Assembly: GCF_004765605.1 (NCBI RefSeq)
Contig: NZ_SRLC01000001.1
Location: forward strand, 2,046,001 to 2,110,000
Source: Hymenobacter aquaticus
GTDB lineage: Bacteria > Bacteroidota > Bacteroidia > Cytophagales > Hymenobacteraceae
DNA: 64,000 nucleotides
Direction of reading: 5' to 3'
Position numbers and translations under genes: made by a program. The notes beneath the pieces are model-generated. The model had not been told where the DNA came from and made no database searches. It saw only the letters and a program-made list of their open reading frames with translations. Of this stretch, positions 1 to 8,592 are shown piece after piece (the first letter of the stretch is position 1; each line of letters opens with the position of its first letter).

Positions 1-1526
1 TTTTCGTGGTAAGCTTCGTCTGGCTGCAGCGGTTTCCATACAAGCATCTGACCACCTTGTAGCTGCCGGGCGCGGCTCACCGGGTCTTGACTGTCGCGCA
101 CGTCGCTGTCGGCTTCCGCTTTGAACTGGGCTTGGTGCAATTGCAACTGCTGGTACGGAAGGCCAGCCCGAACTGGGTCTTTGGTGAACTTGGTGATAGT
201 GGGCAGCAAGCCAAAGCAAGGCGTAGCCTGCGTGGCAGCTACATTGCCGTGAGAGAGTTCGTGCACGAGGCGGGCCAACAAGCGAGCATCATTCCATCCC
301 AAGCCGTCAGCAATTACCCATACGACAACTTCGTTGGCGTGCTGGGGCTTGATGCGGGTGGACTGGGTCCAGTACAGCTGCTGGTACGGGTGAGTCGCGC
401 CGGTGAGCTGGGCTGGGTACGTACCTAATAACCACTCCCCAAAGGCCAAAGCATGAGTACGGGCTGTAGCGGCTGCCTGCGGATTATGTTCTTGCTCGGC
501 CTGCCACGCTCGATAGGGCAAGTATTCATCGGTCACCCAACGGAGCACCGCTTCGGGCTCAGTGGGCAAAGCAGTTGGCTCGGGTGGGGGGAGCAACTTC
601 TGTAAGCGGGTGTACTCGGCGGCAGGAAGGCTGCCACGCAGGGCCCGCAGCAAGTCATCGGACAGCACGGGAGGCTGCTCGTCGAGATAACGTAGCACCA
701 CATCCAAAGCTGCCGGGGTGAGGTCGGCGTGTCGGATGGCCGCACGGGTTTGGCCCCACCAAGCGGCAGCCGCTAAGCCTGCTTCGGTACCTGCTGGCGC
801 GGCAGCTACTTGTGCACGTAGCTCGTCGTCCCACTGCTGTTTGGCTTGGGCAACCCACTCCACTGGCAACGGCAAAGGGCACTCTTCTAGCTGACTTAGT
901 GCTTGGTATTCTGGGTAGCTAATGGCAGCGTCGGGTAGACCACACCAGGCGCGAAGCAGCTCTCGCGCCCCTGCGGCGGAGAAAGGCAACAAATGGTAAG
1001 CCGCGGCTGATTCAGCTTGCCAGCGGCTCACCCAGGCGCGCAGCACCGGTTCAGAGACGGAAGGCACACCATTAGTAGGTAGCAGCCACGACAGCCACTG
1101 CGCCGTCAAAGCCGACAGGGCCGCGGATTCGGCGCTGGGCTCGGCCTGCCAGAGCGTAGTGGCTTCGGGGTGTAAAGCCCCTAAAATGGTTGGCAAGTCC
1201 AGCGGGGTTGGCCAAGATGCTTCTCCCCACACAACTAGCAATTGTTGGGCTAACGCCTGGGCTTCGGCTGTAGCGAGGGAAGGCACAGCTTGGCGAATCT
1301 TTTCGCCGGGCGAAATAAGATGCCGGCACGAACCGCCGGCTTGTTCCCACCATGCTTCGGCCCAGTGGACTAGGGCTGATCCGCGCACTACTGCGGGCGC
1401 AGCTTGCCCTTGTGCTGCAAGCACGGTATAGCGCAGCCACTCTACCTCAGAGGTGAGAAGTGCGTGGCCGTGCGGCACTGGAGCATCGCCAAACGGATCG
1501 AGCAGAAGAACTTGGTTTGTTACCAC
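1..1526 (-). CDS. PglZ-domain protein (partial, runs off the window start)
   Basis: Open on the minus strand from a GTG at 1526 to base 1 with no stop, giving about 508 residues of an incomplete protein. The first 390 or so residues are Trp- and Ala-rich and unassigned. From about residue 393 the chain reads VVVWVIADGLGWNDARLL and then CFGLLPTITKFTKD, the metal-site-like start of the PglZ alkaline-phosphatase-superfamily domain seen in BREX and related phage-defence operons. The start lies 9 bases after the stop of the large ATPase, so it is the last visible gene of the operon and probably translated with it. No ATG fits better near the junction; GTG is my choice. The C-terminus, including the remaining phosphatase motifs, is outside the window. 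The family call is fairly firm; the biochemical role is unproven even in well-studied BREX systems. Confidence 0.75.
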   Translation of the reverse strand, partial: MVTNQVLLLDPFGDAPVPHGHALLTSEVEWLRYTVLAAQGQAAPAVVRGSALVHWAEAWWEQAGGSCRHLISPGEKIRQAVPSLATAEAQALAQQLLVVWGEASWPTPLDLPTILGALHPEATTLWQAEPSAESAALSALTAQWLSWLLPTNGVPSVSEPVLRAWVSRWQAESAAAYHLLPFSAAGARELLRAWCGLPDAAISYPEYQALSQLEECPLPLPVEWVAQAKQQWDDELRAQVAAAPAGTEAGLAAAAWWGQTRAAIRHADLTPAALDVVLRYLDEQPPVLSDDLLRALRGSLPAAEYTRLQKLLPPPEPTALPTEPEAVLRWVTDEYLPYRAWQAEQEHNPQAAATARTHALAFGEWLLGTYPAQLTGATHPYQQLYWTQSTRIKPQHANEVVVWVIADGLGWNDARLLARLVHELSHGNVAATQATPCFGLLPTITKFTKDPVRAGLPYQQLQLHQAQFKAEADSDVRDSQDPVSRARQLQGGQMLVWKPLQPDEAYHE

Positions 1527-1535
1527 GGAGCGAGG

Positions 1536-4500
1536 TTACGCCGGTTGATATTCAAGGAGCTGCTGCAGACGAGCCAACAGGGCCTTTTGCTCGGTGCGGT
1601 TGTTGATATCGAGGAAGGCCTTTTCAGCGAGGCTGGCTTTGTCTTGCGCCACGCGGCGCTGCAATGCCTTCTCGAGGGCGTCGCGGGCGGGCTTCTCCTC
1701 GTCGGGCAGGAAATCTAGCTTGCGCTCCAACTCGACCAACAGCTGAGCCGGTGGGTCCCCTGCGGCATTGCACTGGGTTAACTCGGCCAGCTTAACACTG
1801 GCGGCGCGGCGCTGCTCGTCGAAGCGCTCTTCCAGTCGGGCCCGCTCCTGCTGTACCCGTTCTACCTGAGCCACGGAGAGACCGGGTTTAGCGGCCAAAA
1901 CGTCGTATTCCTTGAGCACTTTACGAAGAGCGTCGGCAGTCTTGGGTTTGCCCGTGCGCAGCTCGGTTAGCTGAGTCACAAACTTGTTGCTCCGCTCAGC
2001 ATGTGCTTCAAGCTGCTTCAAGGTTTCCGCTTCGGGAGTGTTCTTGAATTGCTCAAACCGGCGTATCAGCTCTTTGTTGAATGAATTGATCAGCACAGTG
2101 TCAGTAAGACCTTCCGCGCGGGTGTGTATCATCTCCAACCACTGCAGTGCCTCCTGCTGTTTCGCCGTCAAAAGCTGAACCATTTCAGCTAGCTGAGTTT
2201 TGGTAATGTCAGCCTGTGGTTCTGCCGTGTCGAGATAAGCTAGCAGCTCGCGCCACTCAGCTAGGGTACCTGCTCGCTTGGCTTCGTTGAGTTTTTCACG
2301 GATGGGGGCATCCTGCTCCAACTGACTAAAACCAGCATGCTTTTCTTCTAGTTGCTGCTCGGCATCCTTAATCCGACGTTCCAAATCCGGCTCACCCAAA
2401 GGAGACACAGCGTTAAGCAGAGCAGCCAAACGTTGCTTAGCCAGATCGTAGCCGCGGATGGAGCTGATGTCCGCTAGTGTAGTACAGAACTCCGTCAGGT
2501 GCTGACGCAGCTTGGTACCTGCTTTGCGCTGTGCTTGTGGCAACAATTCCTTGGCAGAGGGTAATACCCGGCCGAGGGGAAAACCAGCCTGCTCGGGGTT
2601 GCCAAATAACCTATACAGCTCTAATAGTTGCTGTATGCCTTTCCCATCAACAGAAATAGAATCCAGCGACTCGTAGGATGGCTCTATTTTCTGCTGAAAA
2701 TTGGTAGCCAGCTTAACTTCGTGCTCCAAATGCTTGGCACTTTCTGCAGCTTCTTCTTGCAGCTTGGGCTTGGTTGCATCAGGGGCAGCGGCGAAGTCGC
2801 GCAGGTCGGCAATGGCCTTTTCGGCCTCTTCTATCGACATCGTATCGGCGAAGCGTAGCCGAGTGACGATATCTTGGGCGCGAACTTCGCTACCCTTCAC
2901 ATCGCGGCGCGAGGCGCGCATGTCCAGCGTGTGGAGCATGTGCTCCAAGATTTGCTTGAAATCGTTGGTATTGCCTAGCCAATCCTTAGGCTCTAAGGGG
3001 CTGCCTTTTCCGCTGGTTAGCGTGAGTTGATGACGGTTAACGCCGTACCAAGTGGCAAACAGCAAACCCAATGAATAAGGGTCGTAGCCGAAGGGTGGGT
3101 TGAGTAGCTGCAGCAATATTGAGCGCAGACGCACATTTACGGAGCCGGCGGGCACGGCTTGGTCCAGCAAATCCCAGGCTAGCTTGACCTGAGGCAGCTT
3201 GGGCACCATGACGCGGGCGCTGTTGTCAACTACCTTCCAGGAGGCAGCTGGCCCGTCGCGCAAAACCTTGTTGTACAGGTCGCGGGCGCGGCCCAGGTTG
3301 TTGGGGCGAGTAGCTTCTTCCCAATCCAAGAAACTGCCTTTGTAGAGGCGAACAGCGGCCATACCTACGGCCGTGCGCATAGTGTGCTGGCGGGCCGAGT
3401 CACCGAGGAAGGGCGCGAAGCGGTAGTACACCGTTTCGTAGCTGGCCTCGAGAATGTGGTTAAGCCGGGGTATTCTTTTAGCCCGGAGCCGGTCCTCAAT
3501 GCCGGGTCGCTGTTGCGCGGGCACTAGCCACTCGGCCGCCTGGTTTAGCTCTTCCTTCAGGGCTTGGGCCGCATTTTGGAAGTTGGCGTTGAGGGCCGTT
3601 CGGCGCTGCTTGACGGCTTCTTCACCTAGGTTACGCACTAGGTTAGGCTGCTGCATCAGCTCATCGAGCACATGCAGCTCCAGCAGACTATTGAGCAGCC
3701 CTTCGTGCGCCTTTTTGGGCAGCACGATTACGACAGGAGGCACACGCTGCCGCTCGGCAAACCCGGCAAGAGCTTGTTCCAGATCTTTGGCAGCATGCTG
3801 CCGGAACCACTGGACGTCGGCATCGTTAGCCGCCAGGGGCAGAATTACGTAACCGCGGGCCGCATCGGTGAGGCGGCCGTTAACCTCCATACTTTGCGCT
3901 TTGATGGCATCGGCCAGCTGAGCGACGCTCCACTGTTCGCGGGGCAGCAGAATGACGCGAGCAGCCCATTCACCGCTGTGCGTGTTGAGAAACGCAGCTT
4001 CTTCCTGCTGGGGCAGCTCAGGACGGCTTAGCCCTTTCTTTAGTGCAGCTTGCAGCGCCGAAGTGCTGCGTTTGAGCTTGGCAAGGTCGTCGAGCAGGGT
4101 TTGTTTTACCTTGGAACCGTCTTGGCCACTGGCCCAGAAACGATACGTTTCGCTAACGGCATCCTTCTCAATGTAGCCCCCTACTTCGCAGAGGGTATCG
4201 AGGGTACGCTCAACGGTGGGGCGCGGCAGGCCCGTGAGAACAGCCAATGCACCGGCGTAATCCGTGGCGGAGGTGTCGCCGGGACGGAAGCCGGCCGATT
4301 CATAGAGCAGCATTCCTTGCAGAATGGCCTCGGCGTCGGGGATAGAAGCGGGGGCTACTTTGCGGAGTGTATCCTCGTAGCGCTTCCACGCATCGTCGGA
4401 TACGAGCTGATGTTGGTAATACTTCACCAATTCCACGGGGCGCACCCAGCAGAGGCGTCCATCGGTGGCTAGGGCAGGCCGGCTGCAGTATTTCAGTACA

Positions 4501-5870
4501 GTATCCTTCACGAAGGAAAGCACCGTACGGGCCGCAGTGCCTGCACGCAGAGTGGCCGAGCAGAGCAAGGCCGTAGTAAGTGGGTGCAGCGGGTGGCAGC
4601 CGTAGGCCATGGTGACGCGGATCTTATCAAGCGTCCAGCCGGCACCGTCGGTGTAGCGCAGCGGAAAGAAGTTACGCACGGAGTCGACGGCGTCGATAAC
4701 GTCGTTGTCGGCTACGGAGTCGTCGGGAGTAAGCGCGTCCCATACATCTTTATCCTGCTTCAGGTAGGCATCGAGCACGGCCTCCATGGGTGAGTAAAGC
4801 GGGTTACGCCCCTCGTTAGGCAGGCGCGTTAGCTCCTTTTTCAAGTCGTTGAGCGAAGCTTGCACGGTGCCCCGCTCCTGCATGGCGAGTTCGGCTACAT
4901 CGTCGGGGTCTTGCTGAGCGAAGGCCAGGAAGACAGCTTGCTTGGATTGGCGCAAGGCACTGACGCCGTCGAGCAGGCTTTGGAGGGGCAGGCTCTCGGT
5001 GTGCAGGCCGTATTGCTTGGCGTAAGCCTCTACGAAGGCGGCAAACTCATCGAACAGTACCAGGATGCCAGCGAATGGCTTGCCGGGGCCGCAGAACTTG
5101 GCGGCGGTTTTGAGCAGCAGGTCGCGGGGCGAGAGGGCCGCATCGAAGTGCGGGTACACTTTGCGAACGTGCTGCACCACCTTGTGAATGAGCTGACGGT
5201 AGCGTCCGTCGCGGTGCTGCACATCCAGTGTGGTGCGCAGGGCTCCGAAGTCAAGATTGAGGTCGGCAGCGTTCTTGTCGAGGTACTCGTTGGTGCGGGC
5301 GCGCTCTTCCTCACTAAAGGAGTTGAGCACGGACAGCGCCTCATCAAACCAGAGACCTAGCTCGGCGTCTTTGGTGGCGGGATTTTCCTCCAGGGCCGAT
5401 TCGAGGCCACGCACCACAGCAGCAGAGAGGCTGTCGGACTCGCCGCCGGCTAGGCGTAGGATGAGGTAAGGTGCGCGGTTCTCTTTGAAATTGCGCAGGC
5501 GCTGAGCAATACCAGGTGCTACGTGGTCGACACCTACTAGCACGGCCTCTACTTCGGGTGAGCCAGCGGGCTGACCGAAGAAGTTGGCTAGTGCGAGGGC
5601 CAGGTGTGATTTGCCGTGGCCGTAAGTGGCCTGGAGCACACGGCGATTTTCAATCTCTTTGCTTTCGAACTCGAATGCGTCGCAAAGCGACACGAGTACT
5701 TGCACAGAAGGCAGCTCGCGGCCGATTTGCTGATTAGTCCACTGGTAGGCCTTGGCTAGGGCAAGATTGTCAGGGTCGTCGGGATATTGGCTGAGCCGCA
5801 CGTCATAGACGAAACGGAACTCGGGATTGGGCACGGTAACGTCGCCGATGGTAGTAGAAGTTGCAACCAT
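1536..5870 (-). CDS. Large BrxC/PglY-like P-loop ATPase of the defence operon
   Basis: A 1,444-residue protein when started at the ATG at 5870; the frame stays open upstream to 5972, but the earlier residues (Ala/Pro/Leu-rich) look untranslated. A Walker A motif, GHGKS, lies at residues 84-88 and a Walker B motif, LVLFDEF, at about 270-276. The rest is long, helical and charged, with coiled-coil-like Glu/Gln/Lys/Arg-rich segments over the last 400 residues. This architecture (N-terminal AAA-like domain, very long helical tail, next to PglZ) is that of the BrxC/PglY and DUF499-type ATPases of BREX-like systems. It lies 62 bases after the small gene and 9 bases before the PglZ gene. Expected role: ATP-driven assembly or DNA engagement of the defence complex. 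Exact subfamily cannot be set by eye. Confidence 0.75.
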   Translation of the reverse strand: MVATSTTIGDVTVPNPEFRFVYDVRLSQYPDDPDNLALAKAYQWTNQQIGRELPSVQVLVSLCDAFEFESKEIENRRVLQATYGHGKSHLALALANFFGQPAGSPEVEAVLVGVDHVAPGIAQRLRNFKENRAPYLILRLAGGESDSLSAAVVRGLESALEENPATKDAELGLWFDEALSVLNSFSEEERARTNEYLDKNAADLNLDFGALRTTLDVQHRDGRYRQLIHKVVQHVRKVYPHFDAALSPRDLLLKTAAKFCGPGKPFAGILVLFDEFAAFVEAYAKQYGLHTESLPLQSLLDGVSALRQSKQAVFLAFAQQDPDDVAELAMQERGTVQASLNDLKKELTRLPNEGRNPLYSPMEAVLDAYLKQDKDVWDALTPDDSVADNDVIDAVDSVRNFFPLRYTDGAGWTLDKIRVTMAYGCHPLHPLTTALLCSATLRAGTAARTVLSFVKDTVLKYCSRPALATDGRLCWVRPVELVKYYQHQLVSDDAWKRYEDTLRKVAPASIPDAEAILQGMLLYESAGFRPGDTSATDYAGALAVLTGLPRPTVERTLDTLCEVGGYIEKDAVSETYRFWASGQDGSKVKQTLLDDLAKLKRSTSALQAALKKGLSRPELPQQEEAAFLNTHSGEWAARVILLPREQWSVAQLADAIKAQSMEVNGRLTDAARGYVILPLAANDADVQWFRQHAAKDLEQALAGFAERQRVPPVVIVLPKKAHEGLLNSLLELHVLDELMQQPNLVRNLGEEAVKQRRTALNANFQNAAQALKEELNQAAEWLVPAQQRPGIEDRLRAKRIPRLNHILEASYETVYYRFAPFLGDSARQHTMRTAVGMAAVRLYKGSFLDWEEATRPNNLGRARDLYNKVLRDGPAASWKVVDNSARVMVPKLPQVKLAWDLLDQAVPAGSVNVRLRSILLQLLNPPFGYDPYSLGLLFATWYGVNRHQLTLTSGKGSPLEPKDWLGNTNDFKQILEHMLHTLDMRASRRDVKGSEVRAQDIVTRLRFADTMSIEEAEKAIADLRDFAAAPDATKPKLQEEAAESAKHLEHEVKLATNFQQKIEPSYESLDSISVDGKGIQQLLELYRLFGNPEQAGFPLGRVLPSAKELLPQAQRKAGTKLRQHLTEFCTTLADISSIRGYDLAKQRLAALLNAVSPLGEPDLERRIKDAEQQLEEKHAGFSQLEQDAPIREKLNEAKRAGTLAEWRELLAYLDTAEPQADITKTQLAEMVQLLTAKQQEALQWLEMIHTRAEGLTDTVLINSFNKELIRRFEQFKNTPEAETLKQLEAHAERSNKFVTQLTELRTGKPKTADALRKVLKEYDVLAAKPGLSVAQVERVQQERARLEERFDEQRRAASVKLAELTQCNAAGDPPAQLLVELERKLDFLPDEEKPARDALEKALQRRVAQDKASLAEKAFLDINNRTEQKALLARLQQLLEYQPA

Positions 5871-5932
5871 ATGTAGCGGGTAAGCGAGAAAGATGGGTGT
5901 TGGAGAAATCAGAAATACAAGGGCCGCAGCGG

Positions 5933-6472
5933 CTATAGGTGAAGCCCGCGCGGGGGTTCGGCGGCCAACCACCGGCCCGGGTCGGTGGGCCCTACGTCAC
6001 GGAACACATCTGGCAAGGCCAGCAGCAAAGGGGGACGTTGCCGCAAATCCCACAAGGCATCCCAGAAGAAGGAGCGCTCGGCTGAGGAAAGGCGAATCAA
6101 CAGCGCATCGAGCCCAAACAGCCAGGTGCCCGCAGCACCGGTTGCAGCATGAGTGGTGAGTACCTGCTGATAGAGCCGGGGACCTACACTGGGGACGCGC
6201 TGGGTGCCCGCCGCCTCACAGGCGGCCACGACCTCGCGGCCTAAGTGGCGCGCAGTAAGCCCTAGGGAATGAGCAGCCCAGTGAGGGCCAGCAGCGTAGG
6301 CGGTCGGTGACATCCAGAGCACCGCAGTACGGAGACTGGGCCCACTGGAGAGAGAGGTATAAAGCGCTTGTAGCTCAGGCGGTATGGGTGGCCCCTGGTA
6401 AAGAGGCGCTTCGGCATCGAGCCACGACCCCGAATCGGGGAGTGATACAGCAGCAGGACGAGACACGAGCAA
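5933..6472 (-). CDS. Small protein of the defence operon, unknown function
   Basis: A 179-residue protein, started at the ATG at 6472, 24 bases after the stop of the preceding gene and 62 bases before the large ATPase. I do not recognise it firmly. The C-terminal half contains a hydrophobic strand ending in Asp (TWLFGLDALLIRL), a Ser-x-x-Glu-Arg-Ser-Phe-Phe-Trp stretch and a second hydrophobic strand (PPLLLALP), a pattern that resembles the second half of a small P-loop protein such as BrxF, but I see no Walker A motif in the N-terminal half. It may be a degenerate NTPase-fold partner of the neighbouring large ATPase. Its place inside a tight operon with PglZ argues that it is a real component. 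Confidence 0.6.
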   Translation of the reverse strand: MLVSRPAAVSLPDSGSWLDAEAPLYQGPPIPPELQALYTSLSSGPSLRTAVLWMSPTAYAAGPHWAAHSLGLTARHLGREVVAACEAAGTQRVPSVGPRLYQQVLTTHAATGAAGTWLFGLDALLIRLSSAERSFFWDALWDLRQRPPLLLALPDVFRDVGPTDPGRWLAAEPPRGLHL

Positions 6473-6496
6473 TAGGTATTAGTGGGTGGCGGAAAC

Positions 6497-7765
6497 TTAG
6501 CGGTAGAGGTGAGTCTGCCAGAGCGCGGCGGCATCGAGGCCAGGCTGGCGGATGATCTGGTAGGGCAAGTGCTTGCGCTGACGCTTGATCAAGGCCATAT
6601 CCGGCGCGGCCAAGGCACCAAGCAAATCGTTGACTTTATTTTCGCTTAGCAGCAGCACGTGAGCCAACTCGCCGCGCGTAATATCCTCCAGCACCACGTC
6701 GTCTCGTTCGGGCCAATGCCGTTCCCAATAATCCGCCAATAGGCAGGCAAATGTTCCAACAGGAAGAGCTCTTGGCTGTCGGACGGTGTACTGAGTGCGG
6801 CCGTTCTCCTCTTCGAGAATATTTAATGCTCCCAGAGAATCATTGTCGCTATAAGTTCGAATGAATACTGCAGCGGCTTCGCGATAGGTACCGGCTGCTA
6901 ATTCTGCGCTTCCATTGGAAAGCGTAATATCTCGAATTTCATCTGCCAATACTTGACTTGATATAGGCCTACCCGGAGTCAAGAAACTAGTAACCAGTTT
7001 GTTCCAATATATCGGCCCAGGCATGTGCGACACGCTCATGCCATAGTGAATAACCCATTGAGTCTCCGGTTTGGCCAACATTAAATCATGCTCAACTACT
7101 GCTTGTCCGAAAGCAGTTAGAGCAGATTCTTCATTTACTAATCCACCAGCTTTTAGGTAATTTCTAAAGCTTTTTATCTTATTATTTCCTACATCTGTAT
7201 GCTCTTTATAATCATCGAAAGTCAGATTCTTTTTACCCGCATTACTATTAACAACACGCAGCATTTGCGACATGCCGTTTCTTTCTAGTTTGAACTGCTC
7301 ATGAAAAGCAGTGCCCAATTTTTGAGCTGCTACAACAGATGTCATTGCTTCTTGAAGTTTTATCCTAGAACCTTTATTGACTATATGCGTCCAAACGTCA
7401 TCCGAGAAGTAAGCATACTCGATATTGTCCTCAATTCTTTTTGAACCGCCTCCTGAAGTAGTAAGCTTATTGTACTCCACCTCCCTTTCTTCTTTCACTT
7501 TATGGTGCCAAAATGTGGAGCTACGTAAGTGAAAGTAGGGAGGCGCGACCTGCATAAGGTCATCCGGAGCAGCTAACAATGAAAACTTCTCCCGAAAGGC
7601 ACTCTTCAATTTATTATCAAAGTAAATCTTGTTTTCGGTTAAATAACCTTCATCAACTAAATCGAGAACTGAAAGAAGTAAAATAAGCTTATGAGGCTTC
7701 TCACGTTTACTAGCAACGTGGCGCTTGATCTTGGAAAACTCTTCAATCAGCGAATCGAGGCTCAT
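6497..7765 (-). CDS. Fusion of a sulfur-DNA-reader-like N-terminal domain and a DUF4007-like domain
   Basis: A 422-residue protein that starts in a TAATG overlap with the DndC-like gene. Residues 1-130 contain PHKLILLLSVLDL at 24-36 and PYFHLRSSTFWHH at 76-88. This pairing of a Pro-His-Lys-hydrophobic helix with a 'PFFHLRSDGFW'-like strand is what I recall from the N-termini of HNH and phosphorothioate-DNA-binding restriction enzymes (sulfur-binding domain type). From about residue 210 to the end the pattern (LTAFGQAVVEHDLML, then ETQWVIHYGMS, then LADYWERHWP and LLSENKVNDLLGAL) parallels the DUF4007 protein encoded first in the operon. No HNH or other nuclease motif is seen, so it may be a reader or adaptor rather than a cutter. 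Its N-terminal half is clearly more AT-rich than the flanking ATPase genes. Domain naming is from pattern memory and needs a profile search. Confidence 0.65.
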   Translation of the reverse strand: MSLDSLIEEFSKIKRHVASKREKPHKLILLLSVLDLVDEGYLTENKIYFDNKLKSAFREKFSLLAAPDDLMQVAPPYFHLRSSTFWHHKVKEEREVEYNKLTTSGGGSKRIEDNIEYAYFSDDVWTHIVNKGSRIKLQEAMTSVVAAQKLGTAFHEQFKLERNGMSQMLRVVNSNAGKKNLTFDDYKEHTDVGNNKIKSFRNYLKAGGLVNEESALTAFGQAVVEHDLMLAKPETQWVIHYGMSVSHMPGPIYWNKLVTSFLTPGRPISSQVLADEIRDITLSNGSAELAAGTYREAAAVFIRTYSDNDSLGALNILEEENGRTQYTVRQPRALPVGTFACLLADYWERHWPERDDVVLEDITRGELAHVLLLSENKVNDLLGALAAPDMALIKRQRKHLPYQIIRQPGLDAAALWQTHLYR

Positions 7766-8592
7766 TACAAGTGGCAGATGTTACAACCATTTTCACTATC
7801 ATCATCCTCACCCAACAAATCGATTAGCATAGGATTAGCTTTCCTCCTGGCTTGTTTACGTTCTTCAAAGTCCGACATGATTTTAGCCGTTCGGGCAGGC
7901 TCAGCTAATTCTTCTAGACTTTCTTTTTGATTCCAAGTGTAGCGTCGCCCGGTTTGCTCATCAAACTTTTCAAAAGCTTTAGCTTTTTCAAAAAGATCTG
8001 GGTGCCGCTCCTTCAGGCCTACCCATTCGTTTCTCTGCTGATAAAAGCAGAAGTAGCAGCCAGAACGGCTGCGCCACTCGTAGTATTTGGGCAATCCTAG
8101 ACCTGAGTTATTCAGAATTTGCATCACATCATCATACCCCAACCCATCATCTTTAAAGGGAAGAATGGGGATGATGTTGGGCTTGCTAGAAATGTACCCT
8201 GAACGATTTTCGTCAGCGCGAATTCCTACATATGAGTAGACCAGATCATCACCCACAAAATCTTCGAATGGTTTGATCTTGAGCATCCTGGTACACCACC
8301 TCGTCCGAGCGTCTGGAAGCATATTGTTCCATAAGTCTAGGTAGTGCTGAAATGGTCTGTCGGGATTCAGACGGGTAATCTTCTTACCTAACTGCGCCTC
8401 GAGCAAGGCTAGGTAATCGTAGGTTTCTGGAAGCTCTTCACCGGTATCGGCAAAGGCGTACTCCATTTCGGGCACCTTATCGCGCATGTACAGGGCCAAA
8501 GCGGTAGAGTCTTTGCCGCCGGAGAGGCAAAGAATATGGCGCACCTTTTGGCCTTCAGGATGCAGGGGACCGGTATAGTTAGGCAGGTTCAC
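7765..8592 (-). CDS. DndC/PAPS-reductase-like sulfurtransferase
   Basis: A 275-residue protein of the adenine-nucleotide alpha-hydrolase (PP-loop) superfamily. SGGKDS at residues 24-29 is the PP-loop that activates a substrate by adenylation; GIRADENR at 123-130 is a second conserved motif of PAPS reductase/DndC proteins. Cysteines at 100 (RWCT), 179 and 182 (CYFC), 270 and 273 (CNIC) could ligate an iron-sulfur cluster, as in DndC, which helps place sulfur in the DNA backbone. It is shorter than a typical DndC. It overlaps the preceding ATPase gene by ATGA and the next gene by one base, so it is translationally coupled into the operon. No dndD, dndE or cysteine desulfurase gene is in the window. 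A BREX type 4 BrxP-like role is the main alternative. Base composition is more AT-rich than the ATPase genes on either side. Confidence 0.75.
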   Translation of the reverse strand: MNLPNYTGPLHPEGQKVRHILCLSGGKDSTALALYMRDKVPEMEYAFADTGEELPETYDYLALLEAQLGKKITRLNPDRPFQHYLDLWNNMLPDARTRWCTRMLKIKPFEDFVGDDLVYSYVGIRADENRSGYISSKPNIIPILPFKDDGLGYDDVMQILNNSGLGLPKYYEWRSRSGCYFCFYQQRNEWVGLKERHPDLFEKAKAFEKFDEQTGRRYTWNQKESLEELAEPARTAKIMSDFEERKQARRKANPMLIDLLGEDDDSENGCNICHL

